Of a stretch of DNA of 6,375 bases, positions 1 to 6,091 are shown in pieces. Origin of the DNA: Deltaproteobacteria bacterium (lineage in GTDB: Bacteria; Desulfobacterota; Anaeroferrophillalia; Anaeroferrophillales; Tharpellaceae); contig JAUVDU010000098.1 in assembly GCA_030595135.1 (NCBI GenBank), forward strand, positions 1 to 6,375, written 5' to 3'. Numbering within the stretch: the stretch's first letter is position 1; every line of letters starts with the position of its first letter. Under the pieces are notes generated by a model that made no database searches, was not told the DNA's origin, and saw nothing but the letters and a program-made list of their open reading frames with translations. The translations under genes and the position numbers were made by a program.

Positions 1-698
1 GCTTGCAAACCTTTACTTCGCAAAATCCGGGCCGCTTCGACAAACTCTTTGATGCCTTTATGCCAGAGCATCCGCGCCGCCAGCAGAACCACCGGGACTT
101 CCGACTTTTGCCCCGACAAATCCGGCTGAAAACGCTCCACCTCAACCCCGGAACCAAGAATCAGCACCGCCTTTTCCGGGCTGATTATTTTTCGCTTGAG
201 AAAATGATCCCGGTCGTCAGGGTTTTCAAAAAGAAACCTGACCGCAGCCCGGCTGCCGACCAGACGATAGGCCATTTCGATAATATTTTTAAGATATTTT
301 TTCCAGCGGCCGCCGACGATAAAGACAAATCCTAAGCCGGTCACCGCATTAACCACCGCCGGAACCCCGGCCAGCCGGGCCGCCAATGATCCGTAAATAA
401 TCGGTTTAATCGAAACCTGATGGACGATATCGGGTTTTAGACGCCGATAGAGACTCATCAGGTCGATAAGACCAATCAGCTCCCGCAGCGGATTACGACT
501 GGCTCGGCGCATCTTAAGCGGATAATGGGTAAACCCCAAGGCTGTGATCTCAGCCACGCGAGGCCCCGGCGCCGTCGCCACCAAAACCCGAAAACCGGCA
601 GCTTGCGCAGCCACGGCCAGAGCCTTGCGATGGAGGAGAAAGAACCAGTCATCGGTTACCAAAAAAAGAATAGTTGGTTTTTTAACAATATTTTTCAC
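1..698 (-). CDS. Glycosyltransferase family 4 (CapM/PglA-like), 3'-truncated by window edge
   Basis: The minus strand is open from 698 to the left edge (232 codons plus 2 bases). The protein matches the GT4 group of CapM/PglA-type transferases, which add a sugar from a nucleotide donor to a lipid-linked glycan at the cytoplasmic membrane face. Seen: a beta-strand start PTILFLVTDDWFF (residues 8-20), the family-typical KPIIYGSLAARLAGVP (98-113) followed by VNAVTGLGFVF (116-126), FENPDDRDHF (158-167), GSGVEVERFQP (182-192), and the start of the donor-binding domain at AARMLWHKGIKEF (207-219). The donor-binding E-X7-E region lies beyond the window. Start: GTG at 698 is chosen because residue 8 onward matches the usual family start, and GGAG (710-713) and TAGG lie upstream. 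In-frame ATGs at 743 and 755 are possible but lie inside an inverted repeat and lack a Shine-Dalgarno. It is preceded by a 252-bp gap. Acceptor and sugar cannot be told. Confidence 0.9.
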   Translation of the reverse strand, partial: MKNIVKKPTILFLVTDDWFFLLHRKALAVAAQAAGFRVLVATAPGPRVAEITALGFTHYPLKMRRASRNPLRELIGLIDLMSLYRRLKPDIVHQVSIKPIIYGSLAARLAGVPAVVNAVTGLGFVFIVGGRWKKYLKNIIEMAYRLVGSRAAVRFLFENPDDRDHFLKRKIISPEKAVLILGSGVEVERFQPDLSGQKSEVPVVLLAARMLWHKGIKEFVEAARILRSKGLQ

Positions 699-743
699 GG
701 GAGAACCTACTCCGACATAGCCGGAAGCAAAAACATTTCTCAT

Positions 744-807
744 ATTTGTGTTCATCTGTGGTTACGCTTTTTTAAACCACAGATGGACACAAATAGACAC
801 AGATTTA
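744..807. repeat. Inverted repeat with 20-bp arms plus 10-bp tandem repeats (intergenic REP-like element)
   Basis: Arms 744-763 and 775-794 are inverted copies of 20 bp with one mismatch (752/786, a G-U wobble if transcribed on the plus strand) and an 11-nt loop. The right arm belongs to a period-10 direct repeat: CACAGATGGA (778-787), CACAAATAGA (788-797), CACAGATTTA (798-807). This resembles, from memory, the CCACAGATGAACACAGATG intergenic repeat family found in many environmental bacterial genomes. It lies 46 bp upstream of the GTG start of the leftward GT4 gene and would be in its leader if transcribed. Neither strand shows a clear T-tract after the stem, so it is not called a terminator. 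Confidence 0.75.
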
Positions 808-885
808 ATACAGTTAATATAAAGTTTTAACCATCAACGAAAATAAATATTCAGCTTTGATTTTCGACCTTGATTTCAATTTTTA

Positions 886-906
886 GCATGGAATCGTTTT
901 CCATGC
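886..906. repeat. Perfect 8-bp palindrome / hairpin downstream of the GT2 gene
   Basis: GCATGGAA (886-893) and TTCCATGC (899-906) form a perfect 8-bp stem with a 5-nt loop. It begins 45 bp past the stop codon of the minus-strand GT2 gene. On the minus strand the stem is followed by TAAAAATTG, not a T-run, so it lacks the hallmark of an intrinsic terminator. It could be a 3'-end stabilising hairpin, a pause site, part of the intergenic repeat element nearby, or a dyad operator. The rest of the gap (about 808-885) is AT-rich with no convincing promoter or gene. Confidence 0.5.
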
Positions 907-950
907 AGTGTTCTATGCGTCGTACTCGCGGGTCTGGCTGAACAATTCGG

Positions 951-1799
951 TCAACGAAACCTGGTTATCAACAGGCGTCGGATAAATTTAAGTAACGACC
1001 AACCTCCAGCTCCGGCAATTTTCGGTAATGAAATATACCCTTTACGCCAAATTGCAAACAAAGCCGTAAGCTCCCCTTTTTCCATAGACCAGAGAGCCGC
1101 ACTCTGCCCACTGACCCCGAAAGCCGGTTTATGGGTTGCGGCCAGAGGCAAGTCTAAAAATGCGGCCCGGCCGCCGGCACCCAAGAAACTGAGCCAGAGA
1201 TGATAATCTTCACCATAACGCTGCTCTTCGGGAAATCGTAAAGTGATATCGCGGCGTAACATCACGGTCGGAGTCCGCAGACAATTGCTATAAAGAAGCC
1301 CGGAGAGAGAACATTCCGAGACTCGAAAACGCGGCGGCAATCCGGAGGCGGAGGCGGAAGTTCGCGGATCCCCGCAAAGATGACCGGAGAGTGCAAATTC
1401 GGGATGACTCTCCATAATCTTAAGCTGTAAAGCAAGCTTGTCGATATGCCAGGTATCATCGGCATCGAGAAAAGCAATCCAAGACTGGCTCGCCTGCTCC
1501 CAACCATAATTCCGGGCTGCGGCCGGGCCCCGGTTTTTTTCAAGAAAGAAGACCTTAAGCCAACTCTCACCGTACTCTTTTACCAACCCCCGCAAAATCT
1601 TACAGGTATCGTCATCACTGGCGTCATCGACAACAATCACCTCATAAGGGATTTGGCTCTGAGCCGCAACCGAATTAAGAGCCCTCACTATTGTTGATGC
1701 CGCCCGGTAGCAGGGAATAACAACTGAAACCGGCACCGACTCTCTCTTGTTTGCAAGCTCCAGCTCCAAACAAGAGACCCAACATCCTTCATCCTTCAT
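951..1799 (-). CDS. Glycosyltransferase family 2 (GT-A fold)
   Basis: A 282-residue inverting-type GT2 transferase, expected to add one sugar to a lipid-linked glycan in the cytoplasm. Motifs in order: strand VSVVIPCYR (24-32), VVDDAS (56-61) for nucleotide binding, NRGPAAARN (89-97), the metal-binding DxD as LDADD (111-115), and GEDYHLW (196-202) carrying the likely catalytic acid. All signature residues are intact. The C-terminus is basic and amphipathic (about 254-282) and may touch the membrane; no clear transmembrane helix is seen. The ATG at 1799 overlaps the epimerase stop by 4 bp (ATGA), but the nearest GAAGG abuts it with no spacer. An in-frame GTG at 1736 would remove 21 atypical residues and begin two residues before the conserved VSVVIP strand, with a GAGAG stretch upstream. 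Both starts are plausible. Donor and acceptor are unknown. Confidence 0.92.
   Translation of the reverse strand: MKDEGCWVSCLELELANKRESVPVSVVIPCYRAASTIVRALNSVAAQSQIPYEVIVVDDASDDDTCKILRGLVKEYGESWLKVFFLEKNRGPAAARNYGWEQASQSWIAFLDADDTWHIDKLALQLKIMESHPEFALSGHLCGDPRTSASASGLPPRFRVSECSLSGLLYSNCLRTPTVMLRRDITLRFPEEQRYGEDYHLWLSFLGAGGRAAFLDLPLAATHKPAFGVSGQSAALWSMEKGELTALFAIWRKGYISLPKIAGAGGWSLLKFIRRLLITRFR
1743..1777 (-). other. Hairpin between the two candidate starts of the GT2 gene
   Basis: TCTCTTGTTT (1743-1752) and AAACAAGAGA (1768-1777) form a perfect 10-bp inverted repeat with a 15-nt loop. On the mRNA (minus strand) the 3' arm ends 6 nt before the GTG at 1736, and its last bases are part of the GAGAG stretch that could act as ribosome binding site. 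If GTG is the true start, the hairpin could modulate translation. If ATG at 1799 is used, the stem is coding and may be incidental. The loop carries two GGAG strings. Confidence 0.45.
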
Positions 1800-1803
1800 C
1801 CTT
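1783..1803 (-). repeat. 7-bp tandem repeat (ATGAAGG-type, 3 units) at the epimerase/GT2 junction
   Basis: On the plus strand CATCCTT occurs three times in perfect tandem (1783-1789, 1790-1796, 1797-1803), followed by a partial CAC. On the minus strand this reads GTGAAGG, ATGAAGG, ATGAAGG, ATG, so ATGs fall at 1799, 1792 and 1785. As the unit is 7 bp, the three ATGs lie in three different frames. Only 1799 is in the GT2 frame. The stop of the upstream epimerase (1796-1798) is also inside the repeat. Confidence 0.8.
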
Positions 1804-2722
1804 CACTAACCACCCATTTCCAGGTTCGCTGTAAGCCTTCGCGAAAACTGAATTGCGGTTGCCAACCAAGCTCTTTTTGGGCCCGGCTACAATCAAGATA
1901 GTTCACCGAGCTATCGCAGGCCCGATTCTCCTGATAGAGAATCGGAACCTGACGGCCGCTTACCTCTTCAAGCAGAGCCACCAATTCATTAAGACTGCAG
2001 GGTTGACCACTGCCAATGTTGAAAAGCTTTACCGAGCTGCTTTTCTCACAGGCGAGCAGGATAGCTTTAGTCAAATCGCCAATATAAAGATAATCCCGGG
2101 CGACCGTGCCGTCACCCCAGATCTCAATCGCTTCCCCGCTCTTGATGTGCCCGAGAAAAACGGCAACCGCCCCTTGGGCCCCACTAATTTTCTGGCGCTC
2201 GCCATACGGGTTGGCAATGCGCAAAATGGTATAGTCAAGACCGTGCAGATGGTGAAAAAGTTTAAGATATTTTTCGATTGCCAACTTGATAATGCCATAC
2301 GATGAGAGGGGTTCGGTCGGACTCTCTTCAACAATCGGCAAAACTGACGCCGGGCCATATACCTGGCCGCCGGAAGAAGCAAAAACCACTTTTTTGACCC
2401 CTTTTTTCAGGGCTGACTCAAGCAGGTTGACCGTACTTTTAAGGTTCGTCTCGATATCGTAAAGGGGATTGAGATTGGAAGAGGCCGGCAATATCGTACT
2501 GACCAGATGAATCACCAAGTCTATATCTTCAAAGGCTGCGGCCAAATCTTCAACATTTGCAAAATCACCATAGCATAACTCGATTTTGTCAAGAACGGCA
2601 ACCAGATTGTCAAGCTCGCAAGCAGGCCGCTCAAAGACCCTTACCCGATGACCGACGGCAACCAAGGCATCAACTACATGTGAACCGATAAAACCGGCTC
2701 CACCCAAAACCAGATAGTTCAT
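1796..2722 (-). CDS. NAD-dependent epimerase/dehydratase (extended SDR, UDP-glucose 4-epimerase-like)
   Basis: A 308-residue extended short-chain dehydrogenase, close to the usual family length, acting in the cytoplasm on a nucleotide sugar to supply a donor for the neighbouring transferases. Seen: the NAD-binding GGAGFIG (7-13) at the N-terminus, an acidic residue at the end of the second strand (FER, 30-32), YGDF (51-54), FASSGGQVYGP (114-124), the catalytic YxxxK pair Y142 and K146 in SYGIIK, RIANPYGERQ (168-177), and the substrate-domain string DGTVARDYLYIGD (204-216). These fit the GalE-like 4-epimerase/4,6-dehydratase group. The exact reaction (C4 epimerisation, dehydration or decarboxylation) cannot be settled from motifs, so no symbol is given. 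The start ATG overlaps the stop of the large glycosyltransferase by 4 bp (ATGA), indicating translational coupling. Its own stop overlaps the GT2 start in the same way. Confidence 0.93.
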   Translation of the reverse strand: MNYLVLGGAGFIGSHVVDALVAVGHRVRVFERPACELDNLVAVLDKIELCYGDFANVEDLAAAFEDIDLVIHLVSTILPASSNLNPLYDIETNLKSTVNLLESALKKGVKKVVFASSGGQVYGPASVLPIVEESPTEPLSSYGIIKLAIEKYLKLFHHLHGLDYTILRIANPYGERQKISGAQGAVAVFLGHIKSGEAIEIWGDGTVARDYLYIGDLTKAILLACEKSSSVKLFNIGSGQPCSLNELVALLEEVSGRQVPILYQENRACDSSVNYLDCSRAQKELGWQPQFSFREGLQRTWKWVVSEG

Positions 2723-5217
2723 TTTATTATTATATCCTCATAAAAAGCTCGGTATTCACGATCTAGACCGGCCAGAGAGAAGTGGTCAACCATTCGCTGC
2801 CGGGCCAAAGCACCCATCTCTTGCTGCCGCCGATCATCGAGAAGTTCTTTGAGCGCGCTGACATAGGCTTGTGCATTTTCCTTTTCCGCAACCAGATAGC
2901 CGCAAGCCGGGGTTACCAGCTCGCCGCAGCCACCAACGTCGGCGACTACCGGCACCACCGCCATCGCCATCGCCTGATAGAGAACCATCGGCACCCCTTC
3001 CCAATCTGAAGTAAGAAGCAAAACATCAGAAATCAGGTACCAATCGACCAGCGTTTCCAAAGGCTGCTCCCCATAAAACCGAACTTGATCTGCCAACCCC
3101 TGTTCCTGCAACTCAGCCATAAATTCTTTTTTCTGCGATTCAAGGTTGCCATCGCCAATAACATGCATGACAAAAGGAACTCCTTGAGCGCGCAAAGCAA
3201 CTGCAATCTTAAGCAGTCGCAAAGGCTGCTTCTGGCGATCCAAACGCCCGATAAAAAGCAGGTTCAAAGCCTCTTTTCGCTGGGAAGCAGCGATTTGTGC
3301 ACCCGGTTGCCGACCTTCTGGATTATAAAAGCCGCTATCAACACGACCATGAATAACCTCGAACTTGGAGCTCTCTATATTGGGATAGAGCTGAACAATC
3401 TCATCTCCAAGTTGGGGGTACTCCAGATTATAACGATCAATAAGATGATCGTAGCGCGGCGGCATTTCAAAGGCATAACCGGTACAGCGACCATCGGCAA
3501 AGTAATCGAAACAATGAAATTGAGCAACTACTTTGAGGCCGGGAAAACGTTCTTTCAGTTTCGGCAGGGTCTGAAAAGCTATCTCACTGTTCATAATGTG
3601 CAAAATATCAATCTTATGCAGGGCAATAAATTCCAGCAGGAAATCGGTCATTGCCGCCGGATCCAAGCAGCCCAAAGCCGGCAGATCATAAATCCCTTGC
3701 GCATAGTCGGCAATCTTAGGCAGCCAGTTATTATCACGAAAAAGGGTGGTGACAAAATATTTATCACTCCAGACCGAATTCAGCTGACAAAACCAGTCAA
3801 CCGTCATCGTATCAGCGCCCCCGGTAATCAGCCAGGGAGCCACATAGAGAATTCTCAATTTGCCCTTGGGATTGTTGGCGTTCAGAGAGTAAGCAGAACC
3901 CGGCTCCGGCAGTTGGAGAAAATCTTCCAGGCAAACTTTCTCCAACTGATAGGAAGCCTGAAGATAGTTATAAAGATAATCTCGGTTACCTTGCAGACGA
4001 TACTCTTCCGGCAGATAAACCTGCAGGCCGGCGTTAGTGTTACAGCGGAAAAAAGATTGCCATCGGCTCTCAATAGTTACAATTAAAGGAGTTTTGGAAA
4101 CTTCCGGCCGGGCCAAAAGTTTGGGGAACAATTTCCAGGCAGCAAAAGAAACCCCCACCAGATCAAGCCAAAGTGCAGTCTGTTTTGCCGCTCCGGTAGG
4201 CGGCAACAGATTACATAATGGCTCGGTCACCTGCCAGTATTGCCGGGCTCGGCGACGCAAGCTGCGCTCATGGTTGACAATATAACCGAGATGCAACACC
4301 TGTATACACTTTTTTCCGAAAGTAAAGTCGGCAACCACATTTTCAGCGGGTTCCGACTCACAAAGGTGACAAGGATAAACCCGCGCGGGTAACGAACGCC
4401 CGACACAACCATGCCGAATCAGGTTAACATAAAACTCCCAATCCTCATAACCTACCGGCAAGGTTTCATTATAACCCGCCAACTCAAGCCCGACTAAACG
4501 TGGAAAAACGACCGCCCGAAAACGGTTTTCATGAAGTGAAGCAATCGGATTCGCAATTTCAGAACCATTATTCTCATCCACTCCAAACGAGTTATTCACA
4601 CTCTGAATAAAAAAATGCGGTGGCGACGCTTCCAGCAACAATAAACATTTTTCAAGAAAGGTCGGCGCCAACCTCTCGCCACCTTTAAGGGATACAATAT
4701 ATTTACCCTGGGCTTGATTTAATGCCCGGTTACAGGCTGCAACCCGTGAAGAGGAATCAACCGACAGAACTTTCCAGTCTGCATAACCCGCTTTTGCTAT
4801 CGTCGCGGCGAGCCTATGGGCGAGCTCTTGATCGCCGTCAGAGACCAGAAAAAAGACCTCGAAGTGAGGCCAACTCTGGTATTTGAGAGATGCATATAAG
4901 TCCGTGAGAGGATTGTTGGCTCTGAAATCGCATGAAACCAGCAAGGTCAGTAAAGGGGCGTGACCATAGAGCTCTTGATGATAGCAATGAGGACCAAGAA
5001 AACGTCCGGCATAAGCCAGCAGATTTTCTTGCAAAAGCAACTTCAGCTTATGACTCCGCCTTAAAATAACGGCTCGGTCGCGCCATCGACGCAACCGAGC
5101 CCTCCAGACGGAGGGCAGAATGGTACGCAACAGCTCTCGCAGCTGACAAGTTTTCTGCCGCCCACAACCCAACTCAGACAAAACCCTGAACCAGGCTGTG
5201 CGAGTTCTGTTAAACAT
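2719..5217 (-). CDS. Two-domain glycosyltransferase: degenerate GT2 domain + linker module + GT4 domain
   Basis: An 832-residue fusion (numbered from ATG 5217). Residues 1-75 are basic and unassigned. Residues about 87-270 are a GT2-like domain: LLTLLVSCDFR, FFLVSDGD, the GKYIVSL strand, and GYEDWEFYV (256-264). The DxD place reads LKGGE (177-181), so metal-binding acids are missing and the domain may be inactive or changed. Residues about 350-433 are a module also found at the C-terminus of the right-edge protein. Residues about 454-832 are a retaining GT4: LRILYVAPWLITGGAD, LLFIGRLDRQKQP (653-665), VIGDGN, and SDWEGVPMVLYQAM, where the usual second Glu of E-X7-E is Gln (748). It probably adds one or two sugars to the glycan at the cytoplasmic face. 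ATG 5217 is preferred over TTG 5220. It overlaps the methyltransferase stop by 8 bp and the epimerase start by 4 bp. Specificity is unknown. Confidence 0.92.
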   Translation of the reverse strand: MFNRTRTAWFRVLSELGCGRQKTCQLRELLRTILPSVWRARLRRWRDRAVILRRSHKLKLLLQENLLAYAGRFLGPHCYHQELYGHAPLLTLLVSCDFRANNPLTDLYASLKYQSWPHFEVFFLVSDGDQELAHRLAATIAKAGYADWKVLSVDSSSRVAACNRALNQAQGKYIVSLKGGERLAPTFLEKCLLLLEASPPHFFIQSVNNSFGVDENNGSEIANPIASLHENRFRAVVFPRLVGLELAGYNETLPVGYEDWEFYVNLIRHGCVGRSLPARVYPCHLCESEPAENVVADFTFGKKCIQVLHLGYIVNHERSLRRRARQYWQVTEPLCNLLPPTGAAKQTALWLDLVGVSFAAWKLFPKLLARPEVSKTPLIVTIESRWQSFFRCNTNAGLQVYLPEEYRLQGNRDYLYNYLQASYQLEKVCLEDFLQLPEPGSAYSLNANNPKGKLRILYVAPWLITGGADTMTVDWFCQLNSVWSDKYFVTTLFRDNNWLPKIADYAQGIYDLPALGCLDPAAMTDFLLEFIALHKIDILHIMNSEIAFQTLPKLKERFPGLKVVAQFHCFDYFADGRCTGYAFEMPPRYDHLIDRYNLEYPQLGDEIVQLYPNIESSKFEVIHGRVDSGFYNPEGRQPGAQIAASQRKEALNLLFIGRLDRQKQPLRLLKIAVALRAQGVPFVMHVIGDGNLESQKKEFMAELQEQGLADQVRFYGEQPLETLVDWYLISDVLLLTSDWEGVPMVLYQAMAMAVVPVVADVGGCGELVTPACGYLVAEKENAQAYVSALKELLDDRRQQEMGALARQRMVDHFSLAGLDREYRAFYEDIIIK
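3919..4170 (-). other. Copy 2 of the shared inter-domain module (within the large glycosyltransferase)
   Basis: This stretch encodes residues 350-433 of the 832-residue protein, between its GT2 and GT4 domains. By eye it aligns gap-free over 84 residues with the C-terminus of the right-edge protein, with about 26 identities. Strongest blocks: RWxxFF, VYxPxEY, YNYL, YQxxKVxL. The pattern looks like alternating strands and helices. I do not recognise it as a named family. Confidence 0.6.
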
Positions 5218-6046
5218 CAACCTTTTTCTTGAGCCAAAAAGAGACCCCCTCTTTTCCTATACCCTGCAAGCCGGGATCGTCCCAAAGATCCCGGAAATAG
5301 TCAAGTAAATTAGTACACCATGAGACATAGACATTGGGCAGAATAATCTCAAAATTCTCCTGAGCGTAAAGCAGCATCCCGCCCAAAACATACTGCTCTG
5401 AATACATGCGGTTAACCCACTCATCCGGGTAATCAAAAGGCCAAAAGATATCATGCAGATGGATATAGACATTGCGTTTTAGACGAGGGATAATATCAAA
5501 GAAAAATACCTCTGTGTCTGAATTCTGCAAAACCCGGTGAGAGCCGTCAAAAAAAAGTATATCATCATCCGATAGTTGATCAAATAACGAGAGGTCACAC
5601 TCTTCGAGAGGTTTACGAATAACCTCATCACAAAGCTCGTCGATCTCGGCTCGCGGGAACGGATCAAGAGAAATAATACGAGTCGACGGACTATTTAAGG
5701 CCTTGGCTTTGGCGGCAATTCTGGTCGAATGTCCGGAGCCAATCTCAAAATAGATACGAGGTTTCAGCGTTGAAATAAACCCGAAAAGTGAGATCGCATC
5801 AAAGGCCGGGAAAAAACCGTTATTCCAGACCGGCTCTTTCGGCGAAGTGGCGGAAGAAAGAGAGAGAGGAATTGTCAAAAACTGATCCATAAAAGAGGTG
5901 AACTGCTGAATAAGTTTCTCATATTCACCCGACTGAGCCGCCAGAATGGACTCCAGTTTGGCATGCCGAAGTACAATTCCGCCATAACGACGACACATCT
6001 TATGACTATAATAATCCTCAATTTTGACCCGGCTGATTTTTCCCAT
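5210..6046 (-). CDS. Class I SAM-dependent methyltransferase (Methyltransf_24-like)
   Basis: A 278-residue soluble protein. Residues about 97-200 form a Rossmann-type SAM domain: motif I YFEIGSGHSTRI (99-110), motif II acidic position in IISLDPFP (124-131, D128), ILFFDGSHR (163-171), and YIHLHDIFWPFDYP (194-207), which resembles the metal/acid-bearing strand of the Methyltransf_24 group. Residues 1-96 are a helical, family-variable N-terminal part. Given its place among glycosyltransferases, it most likely methylates a hydroxyl or similar group of a sugar in the polysaccharide; this is inference from context. The ATG at 6046 has a good Shine-Dalgarno (AAGGG, 7-nt spacing). The stop lies 8 bp inside the following glycosyltransferase gene (ATGTTTAA), so translation is probably coupled. 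No signal peptide or membrane segment is seen. It could instead act on another small molecule. Confidence 0.88.
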   Translation of the reverse strand: MGKISRVKIEDYYSHKMCRRYGGIVLRHAKLESILAAQSGEYEKLIQQFTSFMDQFLTIPLSLSSATSPKEPVWNNGFFPAFDAISLFGFISTLKPRIYFEIGSGHSTRIAAKAKALNSPSTRIISLDPFPRAEIDELCDEVIRKPLEECDLSLFDQLSDDDILFFDGSHRVLQNSDTEVFFFDIIPRLKRNVYIHLHDIFWPFDYPDEWVNRMYSEQYVLGGMLLYAQENFEIILPNVYVSWCTNLLDYFRDLWDDPGLQGIGKEGVSFWLKKKVDV

Positions 6047-6053
6047 AGACCCG

Positions 6054-6058
6054 CCCTT
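6054..6058 (-). promoter_or_regulatory. Ribosome binding site of the methyltransferase gene
   Basis: AAGGG on the minus strand, 7 nt before the ATG at 6046. It is the clearest Shine-Dalgarno in the window and fixes this start. The 45-bp spacer to the preceding gene shows no convincing promoter or terminator. Confidence 0.7.
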
Positions 6059-6091
6059 AACTTATGAAAATGGCAATAACATTTTACTATT

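Noticed and set aside
525..830. Plus-strand open frame of 101 codons
   Set aside because: It runs antisense to the N-terminus of the GT4 gene and then through the inverted repeat; its C-terminal part is just a translation of the repeat.
811..885. AT-rich stretch as a promoter for the leftward GT4 gene
   Set aside because: TTGATG and TATTAA-like strings occur but none is paired at 16-18 bp, so no sigma-70 promoter can be supported by eye.
851..904. 17-codon minus-strand micro-ORF beginning MENDSMLKIE
   Set aside because: No Shine-Dalgarno, its start lies in the hairpin, and it is too short to support without homologues.
886..906. Hairpin as intrinsic terminator
   Set aside because: No T-tract follows the stem on the minus strand; it reads TAAAAATTG.
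1341..1372. GGAGGC-like short repeat in the GT2 gene
   Set aside because: Only about two units; it encodes a Ser-Ala stretch and is ordinary coding sequence.
3085..4086. Long open frame (333 codons) on the plus strand
   Set aside because: It is antisense to the GT4 part of the large glycosyltransferase, whose minus-strand frame carries clear family motifs. The plus-strand product shows no recognisable motif.
6067..6085. AAAATG/CATTTT inverted repeat in the 45-bp spacer
   Set aside because: Only 6 bp, AT-rich and with no T-run; expected by chance in such sequence.
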